In this document: positions 34,480 through 42,818 of the stretch, in pieces
Layout of the letters: each line of letters starts with the position of its first letter
Numbering within the stretch: the first letter of the stretch is position 1
Source of the DNA: a bacterium
Lineage (GTDB): Bacteria; Pseudomonadota; Gammaproteobacteria; GCA-002705445; GCA-002716945
NCBI GenBank assembly: GCA_029979505.1
Contig: JAPOHH010000004.1
Coordinates: 19,850 to 83,849, forward strand
Direction of reading: 5' to 3'
Length of the DNA stretch: 64,000 nt
Program-made: the position numbers and the translations under genes
Notes under the pieces: generated by a model
Database searches by the model: none
What the model was told of the DNA's origin: nothing
The model's input: the letters and a program-made list of their open reading frames with translations, nothing else

Positions 34480-36012
34480 ATGAAAGAACTTAACTTAAAT
34501 AAAGCATTATCAAAAGCCTTAGATCTACATAGAAATGGTAGCCTTGATAAGGCTGATGAAATCTATCTAGAAATCCTAAAAAATAATCCTAATGATTTTG
34601 ATTCTAATCATTTACATGGCGTTGTTCTTGCTCAAAAAAAAGATTATCAAGCATCTATAAATTATTATGAAAAAGCTTATAAAATAAATAAAAGTAATTG
34701 TGAATTATTAAATAATTATGGAATTTCACTTAAAAATTTAAAAGAATATGATAAAAGTATAAATATCCTAAATAGCGCCATTCGTAGTGATGAAAAATTT
34801 ATAAAATCATATATTAATCTGGGTAACTGTTATGCTGTTCAAAAAAAGTATGATGAGGCTTTGGAAATCTTTAATCAAGGTAGAAAGATTGATCCATCTG
34901 AAAACAGATTTATCAGAAATATAATTGATATATACATTGAGAGATTTAGTAAATATAAAAACAAAGATGACTTAAAATATTGTATTGAAAATTTAAATAA
35001 AATTCATATTAATGAAACATTCGATCAAAAAACAATTGGAAAATATGCACTCTCATATCTTTGGAATAATGATCTAGATAAATCTTATGATTTATTTAAA
35101 ATTGCAGAAAAAAAATCGCAAACAACTCCAAGTTTAGAAACACTTAATAAAATGGAAGATAAAAGTGTACTCAGTTATTTAGTTAAACATGAATATGAAC
35201 AAATCTGTCATATTGATTCTGATATCGATGGAATACGAAACATGAAAATTACTCAAGAATTTTTTGATTCTTTACAAGAAGTTAAAAGTAAAAATCATAC
35301 CGACTATACTCAAGATGATTTAGGATTTATTTCTTCTTTACACACAATTAAATACAATAAACCTCCTAAAACCAAAACGCCTCTGATAAATCCTAATTTG
35401 GATTTTGAATCAATTCAAAATCAGTATATTACATCTGAGCCAAGTATTTGTATAGTTGATAATCTACTATCTGACACATTACATAAAGATTTAAATATTT
35501 TCTTCCGCTGTGCAAATATTTTTAAACGCCCATATCCCAGAGGTTATATAGGAACATTTTTGGGAACTGGAATGGCAAATAATACTATTTTACAATTTAG
35601 TCTAGATTTAAAACAGCAGTTGCCAGCAATATTTGAAGGATATAATCTTTGTCAAGCTTGGGCTTTTAAATATGATAGTAAAGAAAACGGTATTAATATT
35701 CATGCTGATGACGCTAAAGTTAACGTGAATTTATGGCTAACACAGAATGATGCAAACCTTGATAAGGATTCTGGAGGTTTAATTATTTGGAAAAAAAAGC
35801 CAAATGAATTTGCTAACTTTGATGAATATAACTCTGCACTTCATTCAGAAAAGATGCTAAGAGATGTAAGCGGGTCTGATTTTATTAGAGTTCCATACCG
35901 AGCTAATAGAGCTGTTATTTTTGATTCAAAACTGTACCATGCAACGGATGCTATCAATTTTGATACAAAATATATAAACCGTAGATTAAATGTTACTTTT
36001 CTTTATTCATAA
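34480..36012 (+). CDS. TPR-repeat protein with C-terminal 2-oxoglutarate/Fe(II)-oxygenase-like domain
   Basis: The start is the ATG at 34480; the track start lies inside tRNA-Phe. Residues 1 to about 165 contain tetratricopeptide repeats (DKADEIYLEILKNNPNDFDS, DYQASINYYEKAYKINKSN, KYDEALEIFNQGRKIDPSE). A linker follows, and about residues 320-510 resemble a 2OG-Fe(II) dioxygenase. There the HxD metal pair is in GINIHADDAKVNVNLWL (His near 408), the distal His in SKLYHATDAI (near 486), and the Arg expected to bind 2-oxoglutarate in NRRLNVTF. I infer a protein or glycan hydroxylase with a TPR docking part. The substrate is unknown. It has 510 residues and is downstream of tRNA-Phe. Confidence 0.8.
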   Translation: MKELNLNKALSKALDLHRNGSLDKADEIYLEILKNNPNDFDSNHLHGVVLAQKKDYQASINYYEKAYKINKSNCELLNNYGISLKNLKEYDKSINILNSAIRSDEKFIKSYINLGNCYAVQKKYDEALEIFNQGRKIDPSENRFIRNIIDIYIERFSKYKNKDDLKYCIENLNKIHINETFDQKTIGKYALSYLWNNDLDKSYDLFKIAEKKSQTTPSLETLNKMEDKSVLSYLVKHEYEQICHIDSDIDGIRNMKITQEFFDSLQEVKSKNHTDYTQDDLGFISSLHTIKYNKPPKTKTPLINPNLDFESIQNQYITSEPSICIVDNLLSDTLHKDLNIFFRCANIFKRPYPRGYIGTFLGTGMANNTILQFSLDLKQQLPAIFEGYNLCQAWAFKYDSKENGINIHADDAKVNVNLWLTQNDANLDKDSGGLIIWKKKPNEFANFDEYNSALHSEKMLRDVSGSDFIRVPYRANRAVIFDSKLYHATDAINFDTKYINRRLNVTFLYS

Positions 36013-36026
36013 TTAGAGAAAGTCGG

Positions 36027-36055
36027 TTGGAAAAATATAATTAAAGTCATATAAT
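36027..36055 (+). promoter_or_regulatory. Candidate promoter of hspQ, leaderless
   Basis: TTGGAA (36027-36032), a 17-base spacer and a perfect TATAAT (36050-36055) place the transcription start at about 36062. That is exactly the second ATG of the hspQ frame. There is no Shine-Dalgarno for either ATG and no sigma-32 consensus. Confidence 0.55.
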
Positions 36056-36061
36056 ATGAGT

Positions 36062-36391
36062 ATGTCTGAATTATCACCAAAGAATGCAAAGTTTAGCCTC
36101 GGTCAAATCGTATACCACTCTAAATTCAAGTATCGTGGTGTTATAGTTGATGCAGACCCAAATTTTCAAGGCACTGATGAATGGTATGATTCTGTAGCTA
36201 AATCTAAGCCTGATAAAAACAAACCATGGTACCATGTTCTTGTCCATGGCCAGGGAAACGAGACATATGTTGCGGAGTCTAATCTAACAACAGATCAGAA
36301 TAATGACCCTGTTGATCATCCCTTTGTAGACATATTCTTCTATGAATACGATAACAGTGGGCAATATTCACTAAAACAAACATTCAACTAA
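36062..36391 (+). CDS. hspQ: Heat shock protein HspQ (YccV-like, hemimethylated-DNA-binding domain)
   Basis: HspQ is a small heat-shock-regulated protein; in enterobacteria it acts as a ClpXP/Lon specificity factor. The family core is clear: FSLGQIVYHSKFKYRGVIVDADPNFQGTDEWYD, KPDKNKPWYHVLVHGQGNETYVAESNL and HPFVDIFF. I prefer the ATG at 36062 (109 residues) because the -10 box ends one base before the upstream ATG at 36056. The longer start adds two residues. A TerB-like gene follows after three bases. Confidence 0.93.
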   Translation: MSELSPKNAKFSLGQIVYHSKFKYRGVIVDADPNFQGTDEWYDSVAKSKPDKNKPWYHVLVHGQGNETYVAESNLTTDQNNDPVDHPFVDIFFYEYDNSGQYSLKQTFN

Positions 36392-36394
36392 GAA

Positions 36395-36835
36395 TTGAAT
36401 ATTTTCAACAAACTTTTTAATAACTCAATCAATTCCTCACAAGATGATAATGAAGAAGAAAGCCTTCAGCTTGCAACATGTATTCTTCTTATTGAGGTAT
36501 CAAAAAGTGATGATGATTTTGATTGTGATGAACAAAAAAAAATTCAATCGTTAATTAAATCTAAATTTAATTTATCGGATAATCAAATAAATCATTTATT
36601 TGAACTTAGTAATGATAAACATAATGAAATGACATCACTTTTTGAATGGACAGATATCATCAATAAAGAGTGTAGTTATGATCAAAAATTAATAATTATT
36701 GGTTTCATGTGGGATATTGCTTATACAGATGAAAAATTGGATAAGTATGAGGATTATACTATAAGGAAAGTTTCAGATTTGATACATATTAAACATACTG
36801 ATTTCATAAACCTGAAAAATAAAAGAGCTACTTAA
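36395..36835 (+). CDS. TerB-like / DUF-type helical protein, probable TTG start
   Basis: The 146-residue product resembles the TerB family of all-helical, metal-binding-fold proteins, often annotated as tellurite resistance TerB. Core blocks are QLATCILLIEVSKSDDDFDCDEQKKIQSLI and IIIGFMWDIAYTDEKLDKYEDYTIRKVSDLIHI, with the acidic residues typical of the family. The frame has no early ATG; the first usable codon is TTG at 36395, three bases after the hspQ stop. Real tellurite resistance is unlikely, because no other ter genes are present. Its stop overlaps metW on the opposite strand by eight bases. Confidence 0.75.
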   Translation: MNIFNKLFNNSINSSQDDNEEESLQLATCILLIEVSKSDDDFDCDEQKKIQSLIKSKFNLSDNQINHLFELSNDKHNEMTSLFEWTDIINKECSYDQKLIIIGFMWDIAYTDEKLDKYEDYTIRKVSDLIHIKHTDFINLKNKRAT

Positions 36836-37415
36836 TTTTAAAAATTGCAGATTCACCTAGCAAATTACTCAGAAACTTAGTTGGAACACTCTCATTTCTA
36901 TTACTACTAATCACCTCATCAACAATTGTAAATTGATTAAGTTCACACATTTCTCTAAAATCATTTATTGTGCATAAATGTATATTCGGTGTTGAATGCC
37001 AGCTGAATGGTAATTCATTTGTAACGGGCATCTTTCCTCTCAGGAATAGATAAAGTCTAGATTTCCAATATCCCATATTGGGGAATGAAATAATAACTTC
37101 ATTTCCAATCCTTAACATTTCATTGATTAGATTGATTGGATTATCAACCACTTGTAATGATTGTGCCAAAATCACATAGTCAAAGCTTTTATCTGTAAAG
37201 TAGTCTAATCTGTTATTTATATCTGTATGGACTACATTTATATTATTGTCTAATGATTTAATTATTTTATCTACTGATAGATCAACACCATAACCCGTGA
37301 CATTTCTTTCTTCATTAAGTATCTTAAGAAGACTTCCATCTCCACATCCGAGATCTAGTACTTTAGAGTCTGCTTTTACCCAATTAGAAATTATTTTAAA
37401 ATCTTTTCTAGTCAT
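36828..37415 (-). CDS. metW: Methionine biosynthesis protein MetW
   Basis: MetW is a methyltransferase-fold partner of MetX in many Proteobacteria. Motifs are VLDLGCGDGSLLKIL (SAM motif I), GYGVDLSVDKI, FDYVILAQSLQVVDNP and SFPNMGYWKSRLYLFLRGKMPVTNELPFSWHSTPNIHLCTINDF, all diagnostic of MetW. It has 195 residues. It overlaps metX by eight bases and is the last gene of the 23-kb leftward array. I found no terminator hairpin after it. Confidence 0.95.
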   Translation of the reverse strand: MTRKDFKIISNWVKADSKVLDLGCGDGSLLKILNEERNVTGYGVDLSVDKIIKSLDNNINVVHTDINNRLDYFTDKSFDYVILAQSLQVVDNPINLINEMLRIGNEVIISFPNMGYWKSRLYLFLRGKMPVTNELPFSWHSTPNIHLCTINDFREMCELNQFTIVDEVISSNRNESVPTKFLSNLLGESAIFKIK

Positions 37416-38511
37416 CTATATTATTCTCTATAAAATTTCTCATAACTTCAAAATAATTATCATTCTTCATTAGAAAAGCATCATGGCCACCATCAGAATT
37501 TATACATGCATAAGAAACATTCTTATTATGATTTATGAGAGTCTTAACAATGTCCTCTGACCTACTCGGCGGGAATCTCCAATCAGAGGTGAAAGATAGT
37601 AATAAATATTTAGATTTACTAGTAGCTATTTTTTTTTCAAAGTCTACTTCATTAAAAGGGTCATAATAATCTAAAGCTTTTGTCATTAGAAGGTATGTAT
37701 TTGCATCAAAGGAATCAACAAACTTTTCTCCTTGATATCTTAGGTAGCTTTCTATTTGAAATTCTACATCAAAGTTGAAGTTGAACTTTTTTTCTTTAAG
37801 ATCTCTTCCAAACTTTTTCGCCATAGATTTATCGGATAGGTAAGTGATATGTCCCAACATTCTTGCTAAAGCTAATCCTCGTTTAGGTATCTTTTTACTT
37901 TTAAGATAATTTCCATTACACCAATCTGGGTCACCCATGATAGCCTGTCTAGCAACTTCATTAAACGCAATATTTTGAGCGGTCAATTTTGGTGCTGCAG
38001 CAATTATGATGGAGTTACTTACATATTCAGGATAATCAAGAGTCCATTGAAATGCTTGCATTCCACCCAAGCTGCCCCCTATAACAAACTGCCACTTAGA
38101 AATCTCTAATGCATCCATAAGAACTTTTTGAGTTCTTACCCAATCTTGAACAGTAACTATAGGAAAATCAAATCCAAATTCACTACCTGTTTCTTTATTT
38201 ATACTTACAGGTCCAGTAGTGCCATGACAACCACCTAAATTATTCATGCATACAACAAAAAGTTTGTCCGTATTTATAGGTTTACCGGAGCCAATCATAT
38301 TATCCCACCATCCAGGTTTATTATCACCCTCATGAAAGCCGGCCACATGGTGGTTACCTGAAAGAGCATGACAAATTAAAACAGCATTATCTTTTTTAGT
38401 ATTTAGCTGACCATATGTTTCGTAAGCAAGTTCATATGTCTTTAGAACATTACCGCATTTTAAATGTAGCGGTTCAGTTACTTTTAGTTTTTGTTCAATG
38501 ACTGTATCCAA
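37408..38511 (-). CDS. metX: Homoserine O-acyltransferase MetX
   Basis: MetX acylates homoserine with an acetyl or succinyl group in the first committed step to methionine. It has the alpha/beta-hydrolase fold: LKTYELAYETYGQLN, ALSGNHHVAG, VIGGSLGGMQAFQWT (nucleophile Ser), LLSFTSDWRFPPSRSE (catalytic Asp region) and NSDGGHDAFLM (catalytic His). I cannot decide acetyl versus succinyl by eye. It has 367 residues. The start codon appears to be TTG (38511), one base after the yggT stop, because no ATG occurs in the first conserved stretch. MetW follows with overlap. Confidence 0.95.
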   Translation of the reverse strand: MDTVIEQKLKVTEPLHLKCGNVLKTYELAYETYGQLNTKKDNAVLICHALSGNHHVAGFHEGDNKPGWWDNMIGSGKPINTDKLFVVCMNNLGGCHGTTGPVSINKETGSEFGFDFPIVTVQDWVRTQKVLMDALEISKWQFVIGGSLGGMQAFQWTLDYPEYVSNSIIIAAAPKLTAQNIAFNEVARQAIMGDPDWCNGNYLKSKKIPKRGLALARMLGHITYLSDKSMAKKFGRDLKEKKFNFNFDVEFQIESYLRYQGEKFVDSFDANTYLLMTKALDYYDPFNEVDFEKKIATSKSKYLLLSFTSDWRFPPSRSEDIVKTLINHNKNVSYACINSDGGHDAFLMKNDNYFEVMRNFIENNIDD

Positions 38512-38512
38512 A

Positions 38513-39061
38513 TTACAATAGACTCGTTAAGTTAAAAATTCTTGGGATAAATACTATCTCTAAAACCTGTAATATTACAAGAATTATTATAGGAGAGAAA
38601 TCGATACCTGAAATTGATGGAATAGCAGATCTGGTGTATTTATATATTGGCTCACATAATTCATCTATGAGGCTAAAAATTGGGTGACTTACAAAAACAT
38701 TAAACCAACTCTTAACTGCAGATATAACAATTAAATACCAATAAATATTAATTAAATCTCTTAATAAATATCCAAAAGCTATTATAGAGAGACTATCTAA
38801 AGGATAAGTTTGATTATTAACTAACAGTGGTAGGTAGAGTTTTAGGAAGGTAAATCCATATAAAAGTATAAATAATACGTAAGAGCTTATTGTAATCCCA
38901 ATGATATCAAAAGGTTTTATTAAGAAGCCGCTAAGCTTAGCTATTGATTGCGTCACAGGGTTATAATAGTTTACATCACTTACCTGACAAATATACCTTA
39001 GCAAAATTACAAATTGACATGCACTAAGAAGTAAATATGTAATTGAAGATATTCCAGACAT
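38513..39061 (-). CDS. yggT: YggT-family integral membrane protein
   Basis: YggT proteins carry two short hydrophobic repeats and are linked to osmotic tolerance or cell-division positioning in some bacteria. The two repeats are visible: an N-terminal block with LLSACQFVILLRYICQVSDVNYYNPVTQSIAKLSGFLIKP, and a C-terminal one with NVFVSHPIFSLIDELCEPIYKYTRSAIPSISGIDFSPIIILVILQ. It has 182 residues with about four membrane segments. Its ATG overlaps the proC stop by one base. The proC-yggT pair is one I recall as widely conserved in Gammaproteobacteria. Confidence 0.92.
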   Translation of the reverse strand: MSGISSITYLLLSACQFVILLRYICQVSDVNYYNPVTQSIAKLSGFLIKPFDIIGITISSYVLFILLYGFTFLKLYLPLLVNNQTYPLDSLSIIAFGYLLRDLINIYWYLIVISAVKSWFNVFVSHPIFSLIDELCEPIYKYTRSAIPSISGIDFSPIIILVILQVLEIVFIPRIFNLTSLL

Positions 39062-39858
39062 TATTTTTTCAAAATATTTTTGGATTTCTTATATGCCTTA
39101 ACAATAGATTTAGAAATAATACTATTCAATTTATTATTATTTAGCTCCGATAAAGCAGCCTGGGTAGTTCCTCCTTTGGATGCAATCTTGTTTATAAGAT
39201 TGTCACTTATTTTGTTTTCTTTTATTATGTTTGCCGATCCTGATATTAAATCATTTGTATAATCAATAGCGTCTTTTTTCTTAAAACCCATTTTTATAAA
39301 CGAGTCTCTAATAATTTGATTAAAATAAACATAGTATGCAGGACCACTTCCGTATAGTGCTGTTATTTTGTTAATATCCTCTTCTGTTTTACACTTTTTT
39401 AATATAGAAAACTTATTAAAAAATTTACTTAATTTTGTATCTGATTTTTTATTAAAAGATTTCATGAAGTAAAAGATATAAGATATGTCAGTACTAATTG
39501 TGATGTTTGTCATACACCTTATTATTGGAACATTAATATTAATTTCTTTTTTCATTTCTGCAATAGTAATACCAGCCATAAAACTTAAAATTATATTCTT
39601 ATTTGATAAGAAAGGATTGATAGCACGTATAACATCTTTATAGTTATTTGGCTTCACCATAAGGATTATTAAATCAGATTTGCAAAGTATATCTGTAAAT
39701 GATGAGTAGAAACTTACGTTAAATTTCTTTGCGATTGACTGTTTTTTTTTATCAATATCAATTACATTTATTTTGTAATTATGTTTTATTTTATCAATTC
39801 CAGTAAGCATGGAGGTTGTAAGATTTCCTAAACCTATAATACTTACTTGGCTACTCAT
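39061..39858 (-). CDS. proC: Pyrroline-5-carboxylate reductase
   Basis: ProC reduces pyrroline-5-carboxylate to proline. The N-terminal NAD(P)-binding segment is VSIIGLGNLTTSMLTGI, where the usual GxGNMG is GLGNLT. Later motifs are LIILMVKPNNY, SFMAGITI, PIIRCMTNI, ALYGSGPAYYVYF and the C-terminal signature SKGGTTQAALSEL. At 265 residues it is normal. It overlaps yggS by four bases upstream and yggT by one base downstream. Confidence 0.95.
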   Translation of the reverse strand: MSSQVSIIGLGNLTTSMLTGIDKIKHNYKINVIDIDKKKQSIAKKFNVSFYSSFTDILCKSDLIILMVKPNNYKDVIRAINPFLSNKNIILSFMAGITIAEMKKEININVPIIRCMTNITISTDISYIFYFMKSFNKKSDTKLSKFFNKFSILKKCKTEEDINKITALYGSGPAYYVYFNQIIRDSFIKMGFKKKDAIDYTNDLISGSANIIKENKISDNLINKIASKGGTTQAALSELNNNKLNSIISKSIVKAYKKSKNILKK

Positions 39859-40511
39859 TTTCTCTTCCCAAATATTTGTTGTCCGATTCTTATCATATTG
39901 GCATCATTTTCAATTGCAGTTAAATAATCATTACTCATACCCATAGATAGTGTATCTAAATATGTACAGCTATTATACAAATCTTTCATCTTTCTAAAAG
40001 CATTTGAGCATGATTTATTTGGGTTTGGTAATGCCATTATTCCTCTTAGCTTAATATTTTTCAATTGTCTAATAATGACAGAAAGTTCGGCGTATTTTTG
40101 AATATCAATGCCTCCTTTTGATGACTCGTTATCAATATTAATTTGTATACAAATATTCATGACTTTATTAATCTGAGCACAGAAATTATCTATTCTTCTT
40201 GCATGTTTCTCTGTATCAACTGTATGTACCCATGAGAAATATTCTGAAATCTTTTTGATTTTATTTGACTGAATCTTGCCAGTGAAATGCCATTTTATTT
40301 TCTGATTATTAATTTTGTTAATTTTAGATTCAGCCTCATCAACATAGTTCTCACCAAAATCATTCTGACCTTCTTTATGTAGTTCAATAATTTTTTTGTA
40401 ATCCTGAGTTTTAGAGACTACTACTAGCTTTATATCTTTATTAAATTTTTGTTTATAGCTGCTAACTAAACGAGTTAATTTTTTATAGTTGTTAATATAA
40501 TCACTAGACAT
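39855..40511 (-). CDS. yggS: Pyridoxal-phosphate homeostasis protein YggS/PROSC
   Basis: YggS is a PLP-binding alanine-racemase-fold protein with a homeostatic role in vitamin B6. The PLP-linked Lys is in LVVVSKTQDYKKI. The next conserved blocks are DFGENYVDEAESKI, KWHFTGKIQSNKIK, IQINIDNESSKGGI, MALPN and LSMGMSNDYLTAI followed by IRIGQQIFG. It has 218 residues. In the leftward array it lies between pyrB and proC. Confidence 0.95.
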   Translation of the reverse strand: MSSDYINNYKKLTRLVSSYKQKFNKDIKLVVVSKTQDYKKIIELHKEGQNDFGENYVDEAESKINKINNQKIKWHFTGKIQSNKIKKISEYFSWVHTVDTEKHARRIDNFCAQINKVMNICIQINIDNESSKGGIDIQKYAELSVIIRQLKNIKLRGIMALPNPNKSCSNAFRKMKDLYNSCTYLDTLSMGMSNDYLTAIENDANMIRIGQQIFGKRK

Positions 40512-40513
40512 GT

Positions 40514-41452
40514 TTAGTTGTTATCAAACAATATTGACATGATAGCCATTCTCACCGATATACCGTAGGATACTTGATTAAGAATTACAGAATTAGGACC
40601 GTCAGCTACAGAGGATTCTATTTCTATACCTCTATTAATAGGCCCAGGGTGCATAACAATTACATCATTATTAGCATGTTTTAATCTTTCTCGACTCAAT
40701 CCATAATCAACATAATACGAATCCATTGAAATCAATGCATCATGCATTCTCTCTTTTTGGAGCCTAAGCATTATAATTACATCTGAATCTTTAATGCCTT
40801 CATTCATATTTGAAAAATAGTTAACATTCATATCTGAGTAATTATCGGGTATTAACTTCTTTGGTCCAACAATATTAATCTCTTTAGTCTCTAAAGTATT
40901 CAGTGCATAAATTAGTGATTTTGCAACACGAGAATGTAAAATATCTCCGACGATAGAAACTTTTAGATTTTCAAATTCACCTTTGTGTTTTTTAATGGTA
41001 AACATATCAAGCATCGCTTGTGTTGGATGTTCATTTGATCCGTCACCAGCATTTATAACAGATATTTTATCACTGACAGACTCAGCAATATAATGCGCAG
41101 TACCTGGCACTGAATGCCTGACTACAAACATTTGGCAGCTCATTGCTTCAATTGTTTTTATCATGTCTAGAATTGACTCACCCTTTAGAGTGGAGGAATT
41201 AGCAATATCTATATTTATAAAATCAGATGAAATTTTTTTAGACGCCAATTCAAATGTAGTTTTTGTACGAGTGCTCGGTTCGAAAAATAAACTAGCTACG
41301 ACTTTATCTAGATATTTAGGTAAAGATCCACCTTTGTGAAATTCTTCTGCTCTGTTGATTATATCTATAATGTAAGACTTGGGGAGGGATTTAATATTAA
41401 GGAAGTGTTTAAGTTTATTATCTTGAAGTTGAATATTGTGATTTATCTTCAT
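40514..41452 (-). CDS. pyrB: Aspartate carbamoyltransferase catalytic subunit
   Basis: PyrB joins carbamoyl phosphate and aspartate at the start of pyrimidine synthesis. The carbamoyl-phosphate loop ASLFFEPSTRTKTTFELA is intact, followed by the STLKGESILD loop, VVRHSVPGTAHYIA, GDGSNEHPTQAMLDMF and the C-terminal HPGPINRGIEI. It has 312 residues. No regulatory pyrI, pyrR or dihydroorotase-like pyrC is adjacent. In Pseudomonas, ruvX-pyrR-pyrB-pyrC are close together; here ruvX abuts pyrB with no gap. Confidence 0.97.
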   Translation of the reverse strand: MKINHNIQLQDNKLKHFLNIKSLPKSYIIDIINRAEEFHKGGSLPKYLDKVVASLFFEPSTRTKTTFELASKKISSDFINIDIANSSTLKGESILDMIKTIEAMSCQMFVVRHSVPGTAHYIAESVSDKISVINAGDGSNEHPTQAMLDMFTIKKHKGEFENLKVSIVGDILHSRVAKSLIYALNTLETKEINIVGPKKLIPDNYSDMNVNYFSNMNEGIKDSDVIIMLRLQKERMHDALISMDSYYVDYGLSRERLKHANNDVIVMHPGPINRGIEIESSVADGPNSVILNQVSYGISVRMAIMSILFDNN

Positions 41453-41872
41453 TTACACAATAATATTTTCATTGATCCAGCTTTGCAAGATAATAGATGC
41501 AGATATATCATCATAATCGCCTAATTTCTTTTTTGTAATCCTCTTTTTTCTCATTTCTGCGTAGCTACATTTAGCCATCTCACTAGTTAATGCTTCATTA
41601 TGAAATACTACATCTATTTCTGTAGATATTCTTTTCTTAATTTCTTGAGATAATATCTTTATTTCTTTTTGTATGAGACTTGCTTTCTTATATTCTGGAT
41701 AACCAATAATTATTATTTTTACATCCCACTCATGAATGGTTGATTCAATCTCATCTAGTAAATTATTATATATTATTCTTAGAGGGCGGCAGCTTTTTGT
41801 AATACTTTGACCTATAGCTAAACCTGACTTCTTTTGGCCATAATCAACGCCTAATAAAAAATAATTTTCCAT
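41453..41872 (-). CDS. ruvX: Holliday junction resolvase-like protein RuvX/YqgF
   Basis: RuvX/YqgF is an RNase-H-fold nuclease involved in pre-16S rRNA 5'-end maturation in E. coli. Motifs are FLLGVDYGQKKSGLAIGQS (first catalytic Asp), IIIGYPE, VVFHNEALTSEMA (usual DER/DE region) and KKLGDYDDISASIILQSWI (final acidic residues). It has 139 residues. It abuts pyrB and gshB with no spacer. Confidence 0.93.
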   Translation of the reverse strand: MENYFLLGVDYGQKKSGLAIGQSITKSCRPLRIIYNNLLDEIESTIHEWDVKIIIIGYPEYKKASLIQKEIKILSQEIKKRISTEIDVVFHNEALTSEMAKCSYAEMRKKRITKKKLGDYDDISASIILQSWINENIIV

Positions 41873-42817
41873 CTATTTAGTATATTCATGAAACATTCTT
41901 ATTTTCTGTAACAACTTATTAGATATCTTGTTAGGAAGTCCTTTGCCAATTTGTTGAAGGCCTGTAGGCGAAGTTATATTAATCTCTGTAACATATTTCC
42001 CTATCATATCTATACCAGCAAAAAAAATTCCATGATATTTTAAAAAAGATGCTATTTCAGTCATCAATGGCAGACAAGATTTATCTATTTCTTTTATTTT
42101 ATAACTACCACCACACGCTAAATTAGCTCTAAATTCTCCTTTACTTGGATAGCGTATCATTACCTTATCATGAATTATACCGTCGTATATTATTATCCTG
42201 GTGTCACCATTTTTTATTTCATCTAAATATTTCTGGGCAATTATTATTTTGTATTTTTCTAAATATTCATTTATTTTTTTGATAGAGTCCTTGCTATTTT
42301 TCAATTTTACAATACCTTTTCCAGCCATCATGTTCATAGGCTTAAGTACAATCTCTTTGTGATTATCTAATAAAGCTTTTATTTTTTTAAAGCTTGAACC
42401 TATTACAGTTGGTATTTTAGGATGTGATAATTCATGACCAAGTATTTTTTCATTGAATCTAATAAGACTATCAGGAGAGTTCAAAATAAGTGTATTTTGG
42501 TATTCAAGCTGTTTTAATATTTGAAGAAGAGAAATATAGTTACAATCAACTGGAGGATCTTTTCTAAAAAAAATACAATCAAACTTATTAAGATTTATAT
42601 TCTTTTTTTTATGAAGCGTATATTCTGACTTTCTTATAGAATTGATTTCAACATCATATACCGTGCCATAAACATTACTTGAATCTCGGTATATTGATTC
42701 AGGATTTATAAGTTTAATATTAGATTTATTTTGAAGACATTTTATTATACTTATAGTTGAATCAGACCTGAAATCTATTAATTCAATTGAGTCCATTAAG
42801 ATTCCAATATCAAACAT
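41873..42817 (-). CDS. gshB: Glutathione synthetase
   Basis: GshB, an ATP-grasp ligase, adds glycine to gamma-glutamylcysteine. Family blocks are DIGILMDSIELIDFRSDSTI, CIFFRKDPPVD, LSHPKIPTVIGS, IVLKPMNMMAGKGIVKL, RIIIYDGIIHDKVMIRYPSKGEFRANLACGG and EINITSPTGLQQI. It has 314 residues, matching E. coli (316). It follows gshA by one base, so the two glutathione steps are cotranscribed. Confidence 0.97.
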   Translation of the reverse strand: MFDIGILMDSIELIDFRSDSTISIIKCLQNKSNIKLINPESIYRDSSNVYGTVYDVEINSIRKSEYTLHKKKNINLNKFDCIFFRKDPPVDCNYISLLQILKQLEYQNTLILNSPDSLIRFNEKILGHELSHPKIPTVIGSSFKKIKALLDNHKEIVLKPMNMMAGKGIVKLKNSKDSIKKINEYLEKYKIIIAQKYLDEIKNGDTRIIIYDGIIHDKVMIRYPSKGEFRANLACGGSYKIKEIDKSCLPLMTEIASFLKYHGIFFAGIDMIGKYVTEINITSPTGLQQIGKGLPNKISNKLLQKIRMFHEYTK

Positions 42818-42818
42818 A

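Noticed and set aside
36027-36062. Heat-shock sigma-32 promoter before hspQ
   Set aside because: The sequence fits sigma-70 (TTGGAA/TATAAT) and lacks the CTTGAAA and CCCCAT elements.
36395-36835. Tellurite-resistance system
   Set aside because: A single TerB-like gene without other ter genes does not indicate resistance.
41095-41125. TGGCAC motif resembling a sigma-54 -24 element
   Set aside because: It lies in pyrB coding sequence and lacks a proper -12 element at the right spacing.
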